This document shows, piece by piece, positions 1-11,388 of a DNA stretch of 64,000 nucleotides (the stretch's first letter is position 1; the number at the start of each line of letters is the position of its first letter). This stretch comes from Whalleya microplaca. Lineage: Eukaryota > Ascomycota > Sordariomycetes > Xylariales > Xylariaceae. Location: the NCBI GenBank assembly GCA_022497155.1, contig MU385735.1:62001-126000 (forward strand). Reading direction: 5' to 3'. Below the pieces are notes generated by a model that saw only the letters and a list, made by a program, of their open reading frames with translations, ran no database searches and was not told the origin of the DNA. Both the position numbers and the translations under genes were made by a program.

Positions 1-37
1 CGGCACCTCCTTTACCCCGATACCTTGTCTCAAGACA
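1..37 (+). repeat. 3' end of a B-family LTR, cut by the window edge
   Basis: The first bases match the 3' ends of the two B1 LTRs (about 6240-6272 and 7546-7578): a TTTACCCCGA block followed by a stretch ending in AAGACA. It is followed by AT-rich G0 sequence. This is most simply the right end of another B element or solo LTR inserted in G0. The rest lies outside the window. Confidence 0.6.
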
Positions 38-1319
38 ATATTAAGGTGCGAAATAGGTATAATTAGGTTAAATAATTGTTTAAATCCTTCTTTTTAATTA
101 TTTCGGGTAGATTATAATATTTTGTCGTAAATTTTATTTTCTCGACTATTTTAAATAAGTAATTATTCGAATTAATAGGCCCGTTTTTAAAAATATCGGG
201 CAGTTTTATATAAAATATTTATATTATAAAGTGATATTTTTATAGCTTTTAGTAATAAATTTACTTATTTATTATACGTTATTATTATAATATTGCGTAT
301 TTTAAATTTATTAAATAATACGACCGGGGATTTTAAGAATGTTTTAAAAAAGCTATTATAATTAACCGTATTTTTATAGTTAAGCTAAGCTATAATGCTT
401 TTAATATTTAATAGCTAAAATAAAAAAGTAGGTTTAGCTAGTTATTTATTATATTTAGTTATAATTGCCTTTATTTGCTTTTATAAGTTAGTATTTTAAG
501 CTTCCGGATGAATACTTATAATTAATTAGGTTATTTTAAATATAAAAATTTTAAAGAGTTTTTATATATCGGTTATTGTTATATTATTATTATTATTATT
601 ATTTTATATAATTATAATATTTTAATTAAGGTAAGAAAAGATTTAAAATATTCGATATATTAATATAAATTAGCGCGTTAATTTAATAAAATTTGCCTAT
701 CGATTAGTATTAGGGAAGTTGCCTTTTATATTACCTTCTTCGAATTAGATTTACTTATATATATTTTAAATAGCTTTATCGACTTAAGCGGCGCGTACGG
801 CAGTTACGGTTACAGGTATTAGGTTTAATTTAAATTATTGCCCCGGCGTAACTGCCGTAAACTCGGGTTATTTAGGGTATAATATAGTGGGGACTTTTTT
901 ATCGCTAATGTCGTTTAAGTTTAGATTTAAGTTATTAAGGCTATAGAACGATTTAAAATTAGCCTTAAAAATAAGGTTAAACTAAGGATTATATATAAAT
1001 ATATAAGGAATAAAATAACTAATTAATTAAGATATTTTAAAAGCTTTTTTAAGCTATAATAAGTAATTTTAATATTGTATTACATATTATAAAGGTTAAG
1101 GTGACTTAGCGACTTAATTCTTATATATTTTATATAATACTAAAATGGAGGAAAAAAGAAAGAATTTAAGCTAAAAGGTCGGCTAAGAAATTTACTATAT
1201 ATATTAGGTGTAAAGCTTAAGCTATAATTACGTAATGCGCACGGACCACATCTTAATCCTGTATTTAACCTATGCTATAATACCGGCTATTTTTAAAATT
1301 ATATTTATTAAGCCTTTTA
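38..1319 (+). pseudogene. G0 retrotransposon, degraded upstream part of pol
   Basis: This AT-rich, stop-filled stretch leads directly into the recognisable reverse transcriptase of G0 at about 1320. By position it should hold the protease and the N-terminal half of the reverse transcriptase, but I could not read a convincing domain in it. It contains a 13-base inverted repeat (796-808 with 847-859, TACGGCAGTTACG) and a small CpG-rich, little-mutated patch near 1235-1256. Assignment to G0 is inferred from continuity with the next feature, not from motifs. Confidence 0.4.
796..859. repeat. 13-base inverted repeat, 38-base spacer
   Basis: The arms 796-808 and 847-859 are perfect reverse complements (TACGGCAGTTACG and CGTAACTGCCGTA). 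The patch is richer in GC than its surroundings. It could be a tiny foldback element or the ends of a small solo repeat; no target duplication was identified. Confidence 0.5.
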
Positions 1320-2190
1320 TAAACTCTTAAATATATTTTATATAATTTATTTTAACGATATTTTTATTTTCTCCTTTATTAAAAAAGCCTATAAATACTA
1401 TTTCCGAAAAGTTATTAAATAATTCCGAAATATAAAGTTTTTTATTAAGTTATCGAAATATACGTTTTATTAATTTTTATGAAAGTTTTTAAAATATATT
1501 ATATCTAATATAAATATATTTATAAATTAAAGCTATATAAATATTATAGCTAATTAATTTAAGCTATAATTTATTTATTAAATTTAATAGTTTATTGAAT
1601 TTTATAACTTTTACTGCCGTTTTATCGTTAAATTCTCCTAAATTCTAGCTTTATTAATATAATGATTAAAAAAACGTATTAAAGTAAAAATTAAAACGAA
1701 GTTTTTTGAATAAGCTAGTTAAAAAAACTTTTAAAAAGTTAATGGCTATATTTTAAATCGCCTTTTTTATATATATTTCGATTTAAAAAAATATAAAAAT
1801 AAAAACTAACGCTTTAAAAAATGCTATATTTAAAATTTTATTATAATAAAATAATAAAAGGCGTTAGTATTTAATAGCTTTTCGGTCGTGGAAATTTACC
1901 GGATTAAAACTAAATTATAAAACTCTCGATTAAAAAGTATTAATTATTATTAATATATTTAAGTATTAGTAATATTACTTTTTAAAAAAACAAATTTCCT
2001 ATAAAAATTTATATAAATTACGCTAATTTAATTGGCTTTATAACTAACTTAAAACTTAATATAAAATAAGTTAAATAATATATATTATTAGCTTTATTTA
2101 ATTTTATTATTAAATATTAGCCGGGAAAATAAAACCCTACCGATTTTATATTAAAATGTCCCGACTATATAATAAAATAATTTAATAATT
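1320..2190 (+). pseudogene. G0 Gypsy-type reverse transcriptase (C-terminal half) and RNase H, RIP-inactivated
   Basis: Read through stops, the plus strand gives the end of a Ty3/Gypsy reverse transcriptase. The catalytic box reads YFND at 1348-1359, where the family has YxDD; the first aspartate codon is now AAC. A box resembling F-NFYRRFI follows at about 1590-1640 (read as FYNFYCRFIVKFS). The RNase H segment follows, ending in a PGK-NP-D...PDY stretch at about 2118-2170 that matches the RPGK/ALSR end of fungal Gypsy RNase H. Most in-frame stops are TAA or TAG where Gln or Trp is expected, as RIP produces. The gene continues into an integrase and is split downstream by A1 and B1. The protein is dead. 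The domain call is firm; subfamily assignment is not possible by eye. Confidence 0.8.
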
Positions 2191-3492
2191 TAATATTATT
2201 ATTTATTTTAAAGCAGAAAATAGTAATAAATTAAAACATTATAATTAATAACGAAATTTAAAAAACACTTATTTTTATAATATATATTTATATTTTAATA
2301 AATATCTAAGAAATATTAATATAAATTATAACCCGATATAAAGTTTATTATATAGTTAAAAATAAAACTTATTATTAAAATAATATTTTTTAAACCTAAT
2401 TACTTTTATTTAAAATATACATTAAAAACCCTAAATATCGAATAATTTAATCCTATATTATTACTAATTTAACTTATAATACCTAATAAAACTTAAGGCT
2501 TTATAACTTTATTTTTTTAATTAATAAATTTATATACTTTAATAAAAATCTCTTTAATTATAACCAATTAAATGATATTATAATAATAAAGTAGCTAGCT
2601 ATTTCGGATAAAAATAAACTTATTAGCTACTAACTTAAAAACTTTATTAAAAATTTATAATAAAACGTTTAAAATTATATATAATATTATAAAATTTATT
2701 TCGGATTTAAAATAAAATATTGCTGTCTTTATAATAAATTAAATGTTTTACTTATTTTAAAACGTTTTATATAAAAACTATTTATAAATTTTATTATTAA
2801 TTTTTTTATAAAAAATAAAAATAAATGTTACTTTAATAATTATAAACCGTTTTATAAAAATAACTTTTTTATTTATAATATTTACTTATTTAAACGCCGG
2901 TTAATTAGCTTAATTATTTTATAAATAAATCGAGTGTTAATTCAACGCCTTTATAAATATTATATTAAATAAAAAGGACTTATTTTTATAAACAAATTTA
3001 AATTTAAATTTTATTACTATAATAAAATAAAATTTTAACTTTTAATAACATTTTACGCTTACATTAATAAATAAATTAAACGTTAAAAACGTATTTACGA
3101 AATTTTATTAAAACTTAATAAATAATGTAATTAAAAGTATTACCTTATATTATAGTTACTATAAATTTTATTATTAATTAAATAATTAAAAAAGCGTTTT
3201 TTAAAGTTTTATATAAATATCTTCTCGAATTTTATATTTTTATGCTAAACTTTTTATTATAAAAAAAGTTCCCGGGACATATACCCGATTAAAACGTTTG
3301 AAATAATTTTAAAAAAACTTAAAAAACTCTTAAAAAACGTTAATAAATTATATACGAAATATTATAATAATAAATATATTTTTTAACCTTATACGTGAGC
3401 TAAATAATCGGGCTTTTAATTAAAAACTTATAACTAAAATATCTTAAATTTGCTTTAAAATTTATCAGACCTTTTAAAATTATCGGGAAAAT
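2191..3492 (+). pseudogene. G0 Gypsy-type integrase, RIP-inactivated and split by A1
   Basis: This continues the G0 polyprotein after RNase H. The core is heavily eroded and its catalytic triad could not be placed. The C-terminal domain is clear: at about 3467-3492 it reads RPFKIIGKI, the GPFKI box of chromovirus integrases. The same box resumes on the far side of A1 at 5729 with GF-AYRL. The break therefore lies inside one codon series, and A1 inserted into an existing G0 copy. The integrase would have joined element DNA to the chromosome; it is now full of stops. Confidence 0.7.
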
Positions 3493-3735
3493 TGTGACGG
3501 CTTAAGGAAGGAGGCGGCGCGTGCTACGTAATAAGTGTATATTACTGAAAATTATAAGGTAAGGAGTAAAAGGTCAGCTAATTATTATATAATAGCCTGA
3601 CTTAAAAAAACCTCCTTATTTAATTACTTAAGCTATCTAATTAAATATATGGTTTAATAGGTCACGTATACGGGGCTTAGGGTATGCTATAACTTATAAG
3701 GCTTTATAACACCCTATAAGGCTTATATTATAATA
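3493..3735 (-). repeat. A1 LTR, left copy (3' LTR in the sense direction)
   Basis: It is 243 bp, the same length as its partner at 5481-5723, and begins TGTGACGGCTTAAGG. Its inner end is followed by TTACCCCCC, the complement of a polypurine tract, which makes it the 3' LTR of a minus-sense element. Confidence 0.9.
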
Positions 3736-5480
3736 TTACCCCCCTAAATTCACTATATATAATAGTTAATAATAGCTAATTTATAGCGTATTTAATATAC
3801 ATAAAAATTAATTTAATTACTACTGCCCCTAAAAAGTGATTTTTTGACTTTATTTAACCCTTATATTTTAATTTATATAAATTATATAAAATCTAACATT
3901 AGTATTAAATAAACTTATTAAAATTTTAAAAATCAAGTCTTTTAAAAAATCTTATTAATTTATTATATTTCTTTATAACCACTTAATATTAACTATTATA
4001 AAGCTATATACTTACTATTATATAACTATTATAACTTATTTTATAACTTTATTATCGGCGAGTAACTTATAAAAGTTCGATTTATATAATAATAACGGGC
4101 ATTTCGTAATATCGTAAGTTATATTGCTATAACGCTAGCATTGTTAAAAACGCTTTTTAGCACGGCGTTTTTATAAGTATTAGATATAGCTATTAAGCTA
4201 TCGGGAGTTTATAATAACGTAATTTTAAGTAGTTAAGCACCGCCTTCGGAGGTATTTTCGGATGCGGCTTTAGCTTTAGCACTGTATACGTAAATAGTGC
4301 TAACAAAAACATCCATAGCACTGGAATTACGGGAAGCCGAAATATAAAAGCCTAACTGCCGGTAAAGCTATAAAACAAATTCGTTATAAATATTCGGTAT
4401 TAAATCTCTTTTAAAAAACTTCCGCTTTAGTTTATTATTTACGGCGTAACATAAACAATTAATCCGGTACTTTTTAAAAAAATCCATTTTATTAACTTTT
4501 TAAATTTATCGGTATTACTATGCTAAAAAGGTATAAATAAACTCGTTAAAACCTTATGTGATAAATCGAAGCTTAGCCGCCGCTCGCGTAGCCTTATTCG
4601 GATCGGCGTAAATTAACTTTAAGATATTTAAAATAATCTAGTAATTTTAAACGCCGCTCTTTTATGCGTGGGCTATAATAGGGAGGACTAATCGAGGGCG
4701 TGGCTACTTAAATAATAGGGCACCGTAAGTAGTTTTTATAATGCCGAGCTTAAATTCGATAAAAGTCTTATCGGCTTAAAGCCACTAAACGTAGCTTTTA
4801 TAATCAGCCTTTAACGCGCCGACATAAGTGTTGAATTTAAAGGTAAGTTTAGCACGCAGGGCTTAAAGAGCGGCGTTAAGCTTATTATTATTAATAAAGG
4901 CTATTGCTGCTATAAAAAAGGAAAAGAGACGAAATTTTCGGCCTTACGTTCGCACGGACTAGGTCGAAAAATCGAATAAAAAAAAGGTATCCGACATATA
5001 ACACAAACCGGATTAAATTAAACACTAATTATAACGGGATTAATTAAAGTCTTAAGCGTGGCTTGTTATAAAAAAGCTAGCGTACTAAATATATAAAAAT
5101 AACGGCGTAAAAATAAAAGGTATTCGATAAAAAATTGCTTTAATTACGTTAATAAAAGTAACTAACGGGAAACTGCGCTAATTACGTTAAAGTCGCTAAC
5201 TTAACTAGCTGCTAATAAACTTAACTAACGATTTTTAAAGTAAAGCTACTAGTTATCGGTACGTTTCGCTAGCTATTTAAAGAAATAAAAAAAACCTCGC
5301 TATTATATAAAAAAGTATAACTAGCTAAAATAAAGGTATTATAACACCTAATAAAAGAAAGGCTAAGCTAGCGATTAAAAAAAGAAAAATTAACGGGTAA
5401 TTAATTAATCACGCTAAAAAAGCGCTAAATAAATACGATAGCGGAATTAGTTAAATTTAGCGCTAAAAACCTTATAATTA

Positions 5481-5723
5481 TATAATAGCTTAAGGAAAAA
5501 AGCGGCGCGTGTTATATAATAAATATATATTACTAAAAATTATAAAGTAAGGAGTAAAAAGTCAGCTAATTCTTATATAATAACCTGACTTAAAAAAACC
5601 TCCTCACTTAATTACTTAAGTTATTTAATTAAACATATAGTTTAACAAGTCACGTATATAAGGCTTAAAGTATATTATAGCTTATAAGGCTTTATAGCAC
5701 CCCATAAAGCTTATGCCGTGACA
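5481..5723 (-). repeat. A1 LTR, right copy (5' LTR in the sense direction)
   Basis: It is 243 bp and ends TGCCGTGACA. Its start is RIPped (TATAATAGC where the family has TGTGACGGC). The inner neighbour (TTATAAGGTTTTTAGCGC on the minus strand) is conserved in all A copies next to this LTR and is where the primer-binding site should lie; no tRNA match was recognised. Confidence 0.88.
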
Positions 5724-5949
5724 AAAATCGGGTTTTAAGCTTACCGGCTTATTTTACTTATAAAATATAATCGAATTTGTAATATACTTTTTATATAATT
5801 TTTAAAACTATAAAAAGCTAAATTATTTAACCCTTTATTTATGCTTAATTTAAAAAATAACGAAAAATAAATAATCGAAAATATAATTAAGTATTAGGTA
5901 TATTAAAAAATATTATAAAATAAAATAAAATAAATAGCCCGTTAAATAT
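5724..5949 (+). pseudogene. G0 integrase C-terminus and start of chromodomain
   Basis: This is the continuation of G0 pol after A1. Reading through stops gives GF-AYRL followed by stretches matching the integrase C-terminal box before a chromodomain, including an acidic stretch and IIKY-VYKK...IK-NK-PVKYN. The last part resembles the VKWKGWP...YNEW core of a retrotransposon chromodomain, with Trp codons lost as stops. Chromodomains of this type steer integration to heterochromatin. B1 interrupts it at 5949 and the frame resumes at 7579. Confidence 0.65.
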
Positions 5950-6272
5950 TATAATGGGGCAAAAGGATTACGGGTATTAATAGCAGCTTAAGAGCCACTA
6001 AAAGCCCCTTAAAGCCACGTTATAAGGTATTTATAAAGCACTTCACAAGGTATTTATAAGGCATTTCATAAAGTATTTATAAGACATTTTATAAGACATT
6101 TTACAGTAAATTACATATCTATATATAGCTGACCTTTTCTCTTACATTTACTTTACTTTTTTACTAAAGAAATCATTAAATAGTTATATAAATAGCTTTA
6201 ATAGCTATATATACTCATTTTTAACTTGATATATTTTACTTTCGCTTTACCCCGACACCCTGTCTTAAAACA
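5950..6272 (+). repeat. B1 5' LTR
   Basis: It shares with 7246-7578 the start TATAATGGGGC/TATAATAAAGC, a run of short repeats around GGCATTTCATAAAGTATTTATAA, and the end CCCCGACACCCTGTCTTA. The 10-bp length difference from its partner lies in that short-repeat run. Confidence 0.82.
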
Positions 6273-6810
6273 TTTAGCTCCCCCGGATAGGCCTCGACTT
6301 CCTTGCCTTTTAATTAATCGAGCAAAACAGTCCTTTTAATGTATCACACGTTATAAAGGCATAGAATTTACTAGCAATAGCCACTTGAAATATATCTACT
6401 GTTAAACTTACTTTCGCATATAAACCATTTTATTTTATTTAATAGCCACTTGTCTCCTATATAAATCGAACTAAGCCATATACTCGATTAATAGCCAGCT
6501 AGCTGCTTTATTTATATATTATATTCACGTCACTTATTACTTACGATTTATAAATTTTCTTTTTATATAATAAAATACTAGAAATATAAAGCGCGATAAT
6601 ACTAAAAACACTAGGTTATATATTTTTACATATAAACCTGTCTATTTTTACATAAATAACGGTAATAAGTTAATTATACTTTTAATATATAGCTAAATAT
6701 AGCTAGCTATTAACACGTATATAATTTATATAAACGACAATATCAGATAACACCTTTTTACACACCTTAATACACTTTATCACTTAAATGCTACCTTTAG
6801 TAGCAAGGAA

Positions 6811-7120
6811 GGCTGTTAGCTATTGCTGTTACTACTGCTAATAACTGTGGCTATTTAACCTGTTAAAAGCTGTGGCTAGCTATGGCTAGCTAACCTGCTA
6901 TCACCTGCTATCAGCTGCTAGGGAGGCTATTAGCTGCTGTTATTGCTACTAATAGCTGTGGCTATTTAACCTGTTAAAAGCCGTGGCTAGCTATGGCTAG
7001 CTGACCTGCTATCACCTGTTATTAGCTATTAGAGAGGCTTATAAAAAGGTCACTTAACCTGACTTGCTGCTGCTATTACTACAGCTGTTGCTATTAATAG
7101 CTGTGGCTATTTAACCTATT
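6811..7120. repeat. Tandem repeats of 111-114 bp in the B1 interior
   Basis: Units start with GGCTGTTAGC (6811), GGCTATTAGC (6925) and GGCTTATAAA (7036, partial). Each holds GTGGCTATTTAACCTGTTA and GGCTAGCTATGGCTAGCT. The repeats keep many CA and TG dinucleotides, so they have largely escaped RIP although they sit within mutated flanks. I see no reading frame common to the units. Confidence 0.85.
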
Positions 7121-7201
7121 ACCTTAAGGTCCCTAGGGTGAAATTTTTTTTTTAGATCTAAAGGTTAGGCATTTAAGTGTGGGGCGTGTTTTTTTTTTTC
7201 A

Positions 7202-7236
7202 GATTTTTTAGCTGCGTGAACGCTAGCTAAAAAATC
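7202..7236. repeat. Perfect 12-base hairpin before the B1 polypurine tract
   Basis: The arms GATTTTTTAGCT (7202-7213) and AGCTAAAAAATC (7225-7236) are perfect reverse complements with an 11-base loop, directly upstream of the purine tract 7237-7245. The stem is intact despite RIP in the area. Confidence 0.7.
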
Positions 7237-7245
7237 AGGGAGGGA
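7237..7245 (+). promoter_or_regulatory. Polypurine tract of B1
   Basis: AGGGAGGGA lies immediately upstream of the right LTR (starts 7246). This is where LTR retrotransposons prime plus-strand synthesis, and it sets the sense of B1 as plus. Confidence 0.65.
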
Positions 7246-7578
7246 TATAATAAAGCAAGGGGATTACGGATATTAACAGCAGTTTAGGAGCTATTAAAAG
7301 CCCCCTAAAGCCACGTTATAAAATATCTATAAGACATTTTATAAAGTATTTATAAAGCATTTCATAAAGTATTTATAAGGCATTTTATAAGGCATTTTAT
7401 AAGGCATTTTATAATAAATTATATACTTATATATAGCTAACCTTTTTTTTTATTTACTTTATTTTTTTGCCAAAAGAATTACTAAATAGTTATATAAATA
7501 GCTTTAATAGCTATATACACTTATTTTTAACTTAATATATTTCACTTTCGTTTTACCCCGACACTTTATCCTAAGACA
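7246..7578 (+). repeat. B1 3' LTR
   Basis: It is 333 bp and parallel to 5950-6272. It is slightly more mutated at its start (AAAGC for GGGGC) and ends ATCCTAAGACA. Confidence 0.82.
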
Positions 7579-8050
7579 ATATAATTAATGAATATTAGCT
7601 AAAAATATAGCTAAGGCTTAAAATAACATCATAAAATACAAGCGAAAATAAAAAAAAAGTAAAAAAAAAAGCGAAAAACTTAATAATAACGTAATAAACT
7701 ATAAAATAGCTAGCGGCTAACATTAAATATTATAATTTTTAAATGTTAAAATAAAATAACTATAAAAAAGTACCGAAAAATAAAAAAAAAGAAACCGAAT
7801 ATTTTTTTTAAATAATTAAATAAACTATTAATAAATAAAATAAAACTATATATTAATATAAAAAAACAAAAAGTAGCTATTATATATAGCATTTTAAAAT
7901 TCGAATTTAAAAATATATAGGCTATATAACTTAAAATAATAAGGGCCCGAAAAACCGATAAATAAAAATAAAAACCGAAAAACGATAAAAAAACGGCCGT
8001 TATATATAGCACTTTAAAAATCGAACCTAAAAGTAAACAAACCGAATAAT
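7579..8050 (+). pseudogene. G0 chromodomain end and basic C-terminal tail
   Basis: The frame interrupted at 5949 resumes here with a stretch fitting the end of a chromodomain (YN-W position followed by ILAKNIAKA), then a lysine/arginine-rich tail (YKRK-KKSKKKSEK at about 7640-7680). Basic tails after chromodomain integrases are common in fungal Gypsy elements. The end of the G0 protein and its 3' LTR could not be found. An open frame on the opposite strand (7746-8012) is only the complement of the tail's AT-rich codons. Confidence 0.55.
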
Positions 8051-9296
8051 TATTAATAATATTATATAAAAAATAATAGTCTTATTAATACTATTAAAAT
8101 TCGAACTTAAATCTTTAAAATTAATTATTTTATATTTTACTAATTAAGCTATAATAGAATATCTTTAAAAACCCCTAAAACTTAGCCGATAACTTAATTA
8201 AAAACTAAAAGTTCTCTCTTTAATTTATTTAAAAATATAACTTAAAAGCGGTTAAAATATGCCGCTATAAAAGCTAAACGTACGTTTTTTATAAACGCTT
8301 AAATAATAATAATTTATATAGCGAAACTATAGTTCTTTATATTAAAACGAAACTTGTTTATACCGGCGTAAGTTTAATACTAATTAAAAAACTAAAAAAC
8401 TATTAAAAATAGCTATAAAAAAGTAATTAAATAAATAGAAAACTTATAACCCCGTATTTAAAAAAAAACAGCCGCATAAATAACAGTTTTATATTTAAAA
8501 ATAAATAATTAATATTAACGGCGGGAATTTTATAAACCGTTGTTAATAATACTACTTAAAAAATTAAAAAAATTATTTAAAACCAATCTTTTTATTTTTA
8601 TTATAACTAATTAAGTTACATTCGGTATAATAGGTTTAAAATAAAACGTTTTATAATTAAAGAAATTAAAATTAAGCCGAAATTAAGTCGATATATTAGT
8701 TTTTTCTTATAATATATATAATAAAGTTATATTTTTAACGGTATTATTATTTCTGTTTATTTAATATTTTTAAACTAAAATAAACCAGATAATAAAATTG
8801 TTAAAACGTTTTTAATTAAATATTATTAGTTTAAAACCTTAATTAATTAATTTAGCTATAAAATAATATAAATAAAAAATAAATATATTAATAAACTTAT
8901 ATATATCGTAATTCTTAAAATATAACGTATAAATAAAAAACGTTAGGTTAAAAAATTTATATTTAATTTTTAAAGGCTCGCTATTTTACGGCTAAAAAAA
9001 TGCTAGGCCTTATTATGATAAAGCCGATATAAAAGGTTTAAAGTAGTGTAATAACGTATTATATAATAGCTAAAAGTATAGTTATAAGCTCGGCAGGTTT
9101 AATAACGCCGGCGATGCCTTTTAAATTAGGGAATACCCTGGGCTACCTGCGAAATAACGGCGTTACTATAATATTAAATGGGTATAATAAGTAGCTTTTT
9201 AAAGAAACTAACTCGGCCGGTACTAGCTTAGCTAACTTAATTAACTTAGCTGCCTTAACGCTTATTAATACTGTTATTATCACTTACGTTAGACAT
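8051..9296 (-). pseudogene. Possible gag remnant on the minus strand
   Basis: Reading the minus strand from an ATG at 9296 gives MSNVSDNNSINKR followed by a series in which every early stop sits at a likely Gln codon (GS-VN-VS-AST), then a long eroded stretch ending near 8100. The few stops in the first 50 codons, all explainable by RIP, suggest a true reading frame, probably the gag of a minus-sense LTR element. I cannot see a zinc knuckle or capsid motif, and its LTRs are not identified. It could equally be a different repeat. Confidence 0.35.
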
Positions 9297-11165
9297 TTTA
9301 GCAAACGAGAAAATAAAAACAAAACTAACGAAATAATTTAATAAACTTAATATAAAAAAACGCAAAAAAAAAACAAAAAGCGCAAAAAATAGTTTAATAA
9401 AATATTAAATAGTTTTTTTAAAAAATAATTAATTAACTAATAGTTTTCAATAAATAAACTATAGCAGTAAAATAAAAACCGGAGCAATAATAAATTAGTT
9501 ATAAACTAAAAGGGATAGTTTATATAAATATAGCTTAATTATTATTGCCGTAAAATATTAATTTAGCAAATTACTAATAGCCGGAACAGCTATATAAAAA
9601 AGGGAAAATAATTATTAAATATAAGGCTTATATTATAAACCTTATTAATTTATTAACTCTATTAAAAAGGTATTGGGGGAGAACCGGAAGTTTTTTTTTA
9701 TTTTTTATTTATATAAAGGAGGCTTTGCCTCCTTTATATATAAAGGGGTTAAGAATTAGTATATTTATATTTATATTTTATAAATTAATATATTACTTAT
9801 GCTTAACTATTACTATCTTTTATAATTACAGTTTAATAACGTTATTAAGGAATAAATATTAGAATAATAACTTAATATTTTATAAAAAAATGAATATCTT
9901 AATTATACCTTTAAAATAATATCGGTTATAATATATATCGGCTATTTTAATTTTATTAACTATTATATCTTTTATGTCCTTTTTTTATTTAAAAGCCCGG
10001 TATAATAAATATTAAAAGATATATTTGCTATTTTATATTTTTAAATGTTTTATTATATAAAAGCTTTTTTTATAAAGTGTATTATTTTAATTTTATTAAT
10101 ATTGATTAAAATTCCTTTATAAATATAATAAAATTTATATTAGCTTTAAGTTATATAATAAATATTTATTTTATAAACCTAATTAAGTTTTTTATTTTAT
10201 TTAATTAAGAAAATAAAGTCTTTTTTTAAATAACCTTAGGCTATTTTAAGCTTACCGAACGTTAGCGATAAACCGAATTATTTTTATATTGTCGATTAAG
10301 CGAAACCTGTCGGATATTATAACTATTATAATTTATTAAACCGATTATAATATGTGCTTATATATATATAGCGTTCTAGGCTTTTTTATATTTTAATTTA
10401 AAAAGCTTATTATATAATTTCGAATAAAATTATATAATTTACTTAATAACTTTTTAATTAATTTTTTGCTATAAACTATTAATAAAAATAATATTTTATT
10501 GCTTAACTTTCCTTTATTTTCGGATATTTCTTACCCGATTTAAATAATTTAAAATATAATAATAGATTTTTATAAATCCGAATAACCTGTTACCTTTTTA
10601 AGTTTTTTAATTGTTTTATAGGGGTTTTTATTTATTTTAAGTTATTAATTTTAAGATATCGCTTTAAAACTGCCTTTACTTTTTTTTAAATAATAATATT
10701 TTTTAATAAAGTTTTAATTTGTCGCTTATTTATTTAGTCATTTATTTAATACGGCATTTCTTTAATTTTAATATTATTTGCTAAGCCGTATTCACTAAAT
10801 TTATATATTATATTTTCGATTTACTTTATAATATTACTTTTATTAAATAAAAGCTATAAATAGTTTCGAGAGTTTAATAATGCAGTTATTATTATAAACT
10901 TAATTCCTCCGGTTATAATAATTCGCTTTTAATCGGAAGCTATATTTTAATCCGTAAGCCTTTTATTAAATTATATATTTTTAATTATATTAAGAGATAA
11001 AGCCTTTTAGCTAGTTATTTTTAATTAAATATTTTAATTATATAATATTAAGTCTTTTTTATTTTAATAATATTTTTAATTAAAAATAAGGTTATTAATA
11101 ATTTTTTAATTATCGGTTAGTCGGAAGGATTTTTTTAGGTATATTTAATATAATTTAAGATATCT
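9297..11165. other. RIPped sequence of unknown origin
   Basis: This AT-rich stretch has no family I recognise. If 8051-9296 is a minus-sense gag, an LTR should lie near 9650-9750; a hairpin with an embedded TATATAAAGG is found there (9710-9740), as in LTR promoters. The remaining 1.4 kb to the G1 LTR has stops in all frames and no clear polymerase, integrase or transposase motif. Confidence 0.5.
9710..9740. repeat. Perfect 14-base hairpin containing TATATAAAGG
   Basis: The arms TATATAAAGGAGGC (9710-9723) and GCCTCCTTTATATA (9727-9740) are perfect complements around a TTT loop. The arm holds a TATA-like box in both directions. The preservation of 28 paired bases inside RIPped DNA is unusual. 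Possible roles are an LTR promoter or terminator or a small foldback; none is proven. Confidence 0.6.
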
Positions 11166-11388
11166 TATTATAAATTAACCTGATTTTATGCCCTAATTAG
11201 CCTGGGGTAATTTAGTAATAAGGCTAAAATCAGTAATGTACGGGCCTCGTAGCTAATTAAATAAAGTAAGGTAGCCATTATATTAAAATACCCGCGTATT
11301 TTTTGTAGTTTTAAATCTCTAGCTTTATTATATTATATTAATAAAATAAAAGGTATAACTATTATTACTACAGCTAGTTTTTATAATA
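11166..11388 (+). repeat. G1 LTR 1 (5' LTR of the first G1 element)
   Basis: This is a 223-bp copy of the repeat at 30194-30416 (223 bp) and 50226-50463 (238 bp). The start is TATTATAAATTAACC where the others have TGTTA, and it ends TTTTTATAATA. It is followed, as in the second G1 copy, by TAATAATAAAGCTTA and then gag. The left flank is TATCT. Confidence 0.88.

Larger units (their letters stand above)
3493..5723 (-). mobile_element. A1: non-autonomous LTR retrotransposon, 2231 bp
   Basis: Two direct repeats of 243 bp (3493-3735 and 5481-5723) flank about 1.75 kb that shows no gag or pol remnant. The outer ends read TGTGACGGC and GCCGTGACA. The target duplication AAAAT is perfect (3488-3492 and 5724-5728). 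The insertion splits the G0 integrase C-terminus. The purine-rich tract next to one LTR (GGGGGGTAA on the minus strand, just inside 3735) marks the 3' end, so the sense strand is minus here. Three more copies lie at 12827, 27282 and 40704. The element must have depended on proteins from another retrotransposon. It is RIPped, more so than A2. Confidence 0.92.
5950..7578 (+). mobile_element. B1: non-autonomous LTR retrotransposon, about 1.63 kb
   Basis: Direct repeats of 323 bp (5950-6272) and 333 bp (7246-7578) flank a 973-bp interior without gag or pol remnants. The LTRs end CTTAAAACA and CCTAAGACA. The base series around the element (GTTAAATAT to the left, ATATAATTAATG to the right) rejoins the G0 chromodomain if ATAT is the target duplication (5946-5949 and 7579-7582). 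A 5-base version (AATAT) also fits, shifting the end by one base. A purine tract sits just before the right LTR, so the sense strand is plus. The interior is dominated by tandem repeats and is far less RIPped than G0. Confidence 0.82.

Noticed and set aside
6811..7120. CRISPR-like array.
   Set aside because: The units are directly adjacent long tandem repeats without spacers, inside a eukaryotic LTR element.
7746..8012. Open frame of 88 codons on the minus strand, very rich in Phe, Ile and Tyr.
   Set aside because: It is the complement of the AT-rich lysine-coding tail of G0; RIP leaves few stops on the opposite strand in poly-A/T rich stretches. There is no domain, and the start is arbitrary.
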